This document shows positions 60,756 to 64,000 of a DNA stretch of 64,000 nt, one piece after another (within the stretch, counting starts at the first letter, position 1; every line of letters begins with the position of its first letter). Position numbers and translations under genes: made by a program. This DNA comes from CAWEHU01 sp963808965 (GTDB taxonomy: Bacteria; Pseudomonadota; Alphaproteobacteria; Acetobacterales; Acetobacteraceae): NCBI GenBank assembly GCA_963808965.1, contig CAWEHU010000014.1, forward strand, positions 1 through 64,000, read 5' to 3'. The notes below the pieces were generated by a model. The model did no database searches, was not told the DNA's origin, and saw only the letters and a program-made list of their open reading frames with translations.

Positions 60756-62909
60756 CTATTGCTGCAACCCGAAGAGCACCGCCGAGCGGCCCGTGATGTG
60801 GTAGGCATCGCCGATCCCGAACACCTCGCCGCCTTCGTTCTCCGGCGCGTTCGTATCAAAGACTGTGGACCAGTGACGGCCTCCCGCGCACGCGGGAAGC
60901 GTGAACACGACGACGTCGTGATGCGCGTTGAGCACGAGAAGCAGCGTGATGTCGCTCGCGGCGCGGCGGATGCCGGTGGCCTGCGCCCGGCCATCCATCA
61001 GCATCCCGAAGCAGCGCATCAATCCGTCTTCCCAGTCCTCGGCCTTCATTTCCTCGCCGGTCGCATTGATCCAGGTGACGTCCTTGACACCGAGGGCCTC
61101 GTCGAAGGCCCCGGTGAAGAAACGGCCGCGCCGCAGGATCGGATAGGCGTGGCGCAGCTGCGTCAGACGGCGCACGAAGTCGGTCAGCGCCCGTCCTTCG
61201 GGACCGATCCGCCAGTCCACCCAGCTGATCTCGTTATCCTGGCAGTACGCATTGTTGTTGCCTCGCTGCGTGCGGCCGAACTCGTCTCCGGCCAACAGCA
61301 TCGGCGTGCCTTGCGAGAGCAGCAGGGTCGCAAGCATGTTTCGCTTCTGACGCTCGCGGACGGCATTCACCTTGGGCTCCTGGGTCGGGCCCTCGACCCC
61401 GTGATTCCAGGAACGGTTGTCGGAATGGCCGTCCCGATTTTCTTCGCCGTTCGCCTCATTGTGCTTGTCGTTGAAGGAGACAACGTCGTTGAGCGTGAAG
61501 CCGTCATGTGCGGTGATGAAATTCACGCTGGCCCAGGGCTTGCGGCCGCGCCGGTTGAACAGATCGGCGGAGGCGCACAGGCGCGCGGCGAGCTGGGCGG
61601 ACATCCCATCGTCGCCCTTCCAAAACGCGCGCACCGTGTCCCGGAAGCGGTCGTTCCACTCGGCCCACCCCGGCGGGAACGCGCCGACCTGGTAGCCCCC
61701 GGGACCGACATCCCAAGGTTCGGCGATGAGCTTCACGCTCGAGAGCACGGGGTCTTGCCGGCAGCTGTCGAGGAAGCCGCCGCCTTCGTCAAAGCCGTAC
61801 GGCTCACGTCCCAAGATCGTGGCCAGGTCGAAGCGGAACCCGTCCACGTGCATCTCCTGCACCCAGTAGCGCAGGCTATCCGTCACCATCTGGAGGACGC
61901 GCGGATGGGAGAGATTGAGCGTGTTGCCGGTTCCGGTATCGTTGATGTAATAGCGCTGCTGGTCCGGCAGCAGCCTATAATACGAGGCGTTGTCGATGCC
62001 GCGGAACGATAGCGTCGGCCCGTGCTCGTTGCCTTCGGCGGTGTGGTTGTAGACAACGTCAAGGATCACTTCGAGCCCTGCATCGTGCAGGTGCGCGATC
62101 ATCGCCTTGAACTCGCCCGTGGAGTTGCTGACCGAATAGCGTGGATCGGGCGCGAAGAATCCGATCGTGTTATAGCCCCAGTAGTTCGTCAGGCCCTTCT
62201 CCAGCAGCATGCTGTCGTTGATGAAGGTGTGGATCGGCAGCAATTCGACCGTGGTGACGCCAAGGTCCCGTATGTAATCGACGACCTCCTTGACCGCGAG
62301 CCCGGCGAAGGTTCCGCGCAAACGGCTGGGTACCGCGGGATGCAGCTTGGTGTAACCGCGGACATGGGTCTCGTAGATGATCGTCTGCTCCCACGGGACC
62401 CGCGGGGGCTGATCCCGGCCCCAGGTGAAGGCGGGATCGATGACGCGGCATTTGGGCATCAGAGCCGCGCTGTCCCGCTCGTCGAAGGCCAGATCGTCGG
62501 CCTCGTCCCCCAGCGTGTAACCGAACACCTCCGGTCCCCACCTGAGCTGACCGACATGCGCCTTCGCGTAAGGGTCGAGCAGCAGCTTGTGATGGTTGAA
62601 GCGGTGGCCGTTCTCGGGATCGTACGGGCCGTGCACGCGGTAAGCGTAGACAGTGCCGGGGCGAGCGTCGGGCAAGTAGCCGTGCCAGACCTCATCCGTG
62701 TATTCGGGCAATTCGATGCGTTCCAGCTCGCGTTCGCCTCGTGCGTCGAAAAGGCAGAGCTCGACCTTCGTGGCAAAGGCGGAGAACAGCGCAAAATTCA
62801 CGCCGAGTCCGTCCCACGTCGCCCCAAGCGGGTGCGGCAGACCTTCGGTCACACGCGTCTTTGGGACTGATATGGCCACCGGCGCGTGCCCTCCTGCTTC
62901 GAACCTCAT
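60756..62909 (-). CDS. glgX: Glycogen debranching enzyme GlgX
   Basis: A 717-residue GH13 enzyme that cuts alpha-1,6 branches of glycogen or limit dextrins. An N-terminal CBM48 (GVNFALFSAFATKVELCLFD) is followed by the TIM barrel: DVVYNHTAEG, DGFRFDLATIL with nucleophile Asp near 358, AEPWDVGPGGY with acid Glu near 397, and TAHDGFTL. PMLLAGDEFGRTQRGNNNAY is the GlgX signature. Full length. Divergent from the CBS-pair protein gene. Confidence 0.93.
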   Translation of the reverse strand: MRFEAGGHAPVAISVPKTRVTEGLPHPLGATWDGLGVNFALFSAFATKVELCLFDARGERELERIELPEYTDEVWHGYLPDARPGTVYAYRVHGPYDPENGHRFNHHKLLLDPYAKAHVGQLRWGPEVFGYTLGDEADDLAFDERDSAALMPKCRVIDPAFTWGRDQPPRVPWEQTIIYETHVRGYTKLHPAVPSRLRGTFAGLAVKEVVDYIRDLGVTTVELLPIHTFINDSMLLEKGLTNYWGYNTIGFFAPDPRYSVSNSTGEFKAMIAHLHDAGLEVILDVVYNHTAEGNEHGPTLSFRGIDNASYYRLLPDQQRYYINDTGTGNTLNLSHPRVLQMVTDSLRYWVQEMHVDGFRFDLATILGREPYGFDEGGGFLDSCRQDPVLSSVKLIAEPWDVGPGGYQVGAFPPGWAEWNDRFRDTVRAFWKGDDGMSAQLAARLCASADLFNRRGRKPWASVNFITAHDGFTLNDVVSFNDKHNEANGEENRDGHSDNRSWNHGVEGPTQEPKVNAVRERQKRNMLATLLLSQGTPMLLAGDEFGRTQRGNNNAYCQDNEISWVDWRIGPEGRALTDFVRRLTQLRHAYPILRRGRFFTGAFDEALGVKDVTWINATGEEMKAEDWEDGLMRCFGMLMDGRAQATGIRRAASDITLLLVLNAHHDVVVFTLPACAGGRHWSTVFDTNAPENEGGEVFGIGDAYHITGRSAVLFGLQQ

Positions 62910-63239
62910 GTGCGGACGCTTAAAGCGGGTTTCGCTCGGAGGGTTCCAAAGGGTCGCACTTTGTCCGGCCTGCAGTTTGGGTGAACGATAATGTGGCGGC
63001 GAAACGGAACCTGGCTAGAATCTCGCGGCCAGATTTCAGATTGGTTAGCGCCAGCAACGGAGCTTCCCCCGTGGCGTATAGAGTTGCGACCGTGTACTTT
63101 GCAGCGGAAGGCTGCGCCGACCGAAAGCGGGGGATTCCGCAGCTTTCGGCCAGCCAGACATTCGGGCGGGACAGGCGCCGGAACCCCGGGAGCCACCCTG
63201 GAGAAACGGCGAGTAACGTTAGGCTCGGGAGAGGTGTTC
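62910..63239. other. Intergenic region between glgX and the CBS-domain gene
   Basis: These 330 bases separate divergent genes. No conserved coding text was found in any frame. GAGCCACC-type and CCGAAAGCGG-type stretches around 63118-63160 contain a short imperfect inverted repeat (CCGAAAGC / GCTTTCGG at 63119 and 63143). Promoters for both flanking genes should lie here. Confidence 0.4.
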
Positions 63240-63674
63240 ATGCGTATCTCTGATGTCCTGCACGCAAAAGGCGGACACGTCATTAAAATCCGACAGACCG
63301 ATACTGTGATGTCCGCAGTACAGAGATTGGCTGAGCATCGCATCGGCGCTCTGTTAGTCGAGGACCAATGGATGAAGCCGGTCGGAATATTTTCCGAGCG
63401 TGACTTCGTCAACGCGATATCACACCATGGGGCAGCGGTCCTCAACTCCTCCGTTCAGCAATTGATGAGTTCGCCCATCATCACTTGCCACTCGTCCGAC
63501 CGGGTCGACGCCATCCTGGCGACGATGACCACCAAGAAGATCCGCCATCTTCCTGTGATCGACGAAGGCAAGCTGCTTGGGATGATCAGCATCGGCGATC
63601 TGGTGAAGCATCGGCTGGACGAGAAGGAGCTGGAGGCGAGTGTGCTCCTGGAGATTTCCCGGATGCGGACGTGA
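63240..63674 (+). CDS. CBS domain pair protein
   Basis: A 144-residue protein made of two CBS motifs: MRISDVLHAKGGHVIKIRQT, SAVQRLAEHRIGALLVEDQW with VGIFSERDFVN, then VQQLMSSPIITCHSSDRVDA, IRHLPVIDEGKLLGMISIGD. Stand-alone CBS pairs bind AMP/ATP or SAM and act as regulators; the target is unknown. ATG 63240 follows GGGAGAGGTG. Confidence 0.85.
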   Translation: MRISDVLHAKGGHVIKIRQTDTVMSAVQRLAEHRIGALLVEDQWMKPVGIFSERDFVNAISHHGAAVLNSSVQQLMSSPIITCHSSDRVDAILATMTTKKIRHLPVIDEGKLLGMISIGDLVKHRLDEKELEASVLLEISRMRT

Positions 63675-64000
63675 AGTCGGCGTTCCGCTTGCACCCAAGC
63701 CGGGACCCGAGTTCTGTCCAGAATGGGTGCCGGCTGTTAGACCGCAGGTAGAACTTCACCGCAAGTTGTAAACCCTTTCCACAGGCTTATCCACAGCACT
63801 GAAGCCAGTATCTTGGGCAACCGCCAGTTCGGCGCGGGCTCGGCGAGGCGGTCGCAGGCGCGATAGCGTCCGGCGGCGACCGTGGCTACGATCTCACGTT
63901 GCCCGCTGGCAGAGTGAGGAAGCGTTTGGATGACAACGCGCCTGGGTGAACCGACGGATTCCTTGCCCGTCTCTCGCCGGGTCATGAACCTGGGCGGCTT
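63675..64000. other. Terminal stretch without an identified gene; contains DnaA-box-like sequence
   Basis: No frame shows a recognisable domain. TTATCCACA at 63787-63795 is an exact DnaA-box 9-mer, preceded by TTTCCACA. A leftward 82-codon frame (63737-63985) has no family resemblance; the text could belong to a dispersed element cut by the window edge. Confidence 0.35.

Noticed and set aside
63737..63985. Leftward 82-codon frame at the window end
   Set aside because: No start context, domain or neighbour support; it crosses the DnaA-box-like site.
1..64000. tRNA, rRNA or riboswitch genes
   Set aside because: No cloverleaf, rRNA-like or known riboswitch sequence was recognised in the intergenic stretches; small structured RNAs cannot be excluded by eye.

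Overview
The window is GC-rich chromosomal DNA of an alphaproteobacterium. Three things point there: a CcrM-type adenine methyltransferase close to ribonuclease HII and a PA0069-type radical SAM protein, a DUF29 protein, and the overall codon use. I cannot name the genus; a Hyphomicrobiales- or Rhodospirillales-like lineage fits. No rRNA, tRNA, CRISPR array or phage block was seen. Genes are densely packed, many with 4-base ATGA/GTGA overlaps.

Layout. 1-5.1 kb: SDR tail, NIPSNAP protein, GST, secreted alpha/beta hydrolase, MFS transporter, class V aminotransferase. 5.1-8.6 kb: divergent FAD/Fe-S 2-hydroxyacid dehydrogenase fusion and a VOC protein. 8.6-13.5 kb: AidB-like acyl-CoA dehydrogenase, CcrM, a decayed IS110 piece, RNase HII and an SDR. 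13.5-18.1 kb: a broken GH16/PEP-CTERM gene, MFS, a broken EamA exporter, a radical SAM protein. 18.1-26.4 kb: a TIGR04283/TIGR04282 glycosyltransferase pair, a ClC channel, REP-like repeats, and a leftward M16 protease-PmbA-Tim44-MoaB cluster, then a GAF histidine kinase. 26.5-34.3 kb: prolyl aminopeptidase, a SnoaL-like secreted protein behind a CRP-like site, asparaginase II, uronate dehydrogenase, omega-aminotransferase, GST, VOC, methyltransferase. 34.3-39.5 kb: ComEA-like HhH protein, GT4, CobW GTPase, WD40, DUF29, aldo/keto reductase. 39.5-41.6 kb: an AT-richer accessory patch with a decayed toxin-antitoxin pair, a broken unknown membrane protein and a decayed copy of the nitrile hydratase alpha 3' end. 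41.6-44.9 kb: leftward three-polypeptide cobalt-type nitrile hydratase/thiocyanate hydrolase-like set, SH3b protein, DsrE-like protein and MoeB/ThiF. 45-52.8 kb: Rap1a/Tai protein, GNAT, RhtA, CopZ and divergent CopA, SDR, D-2-hydroxyacid dehydrogenase, DedA, AhpD-like protein. 52.9-64 kb: VOC, LutABC, RmuC, second ClC channel with CBS domains, TDT transporter, GlgX and a CBS protein.

Functionally the window is rich in 2-hydroxyacid and glyoxylate metabolism (YdiJ/GlcDF-like fusion, LutABC, serine/alanine-glyoxylate-type aminotransferase, D-hydroxyacid dehydrogenase), amine and nitrile nitrogen scavenging (asparaginase, omega-aminotransferase, nitrile hydratase) and copper export.

Caution: at least eight otherwise well-conserved genes are each split by one-base indels, mostly insertions. 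Single-base sequence errors are as likely as real gene decay, so the broken genes should be read as 'frameshifted in this sequence'.
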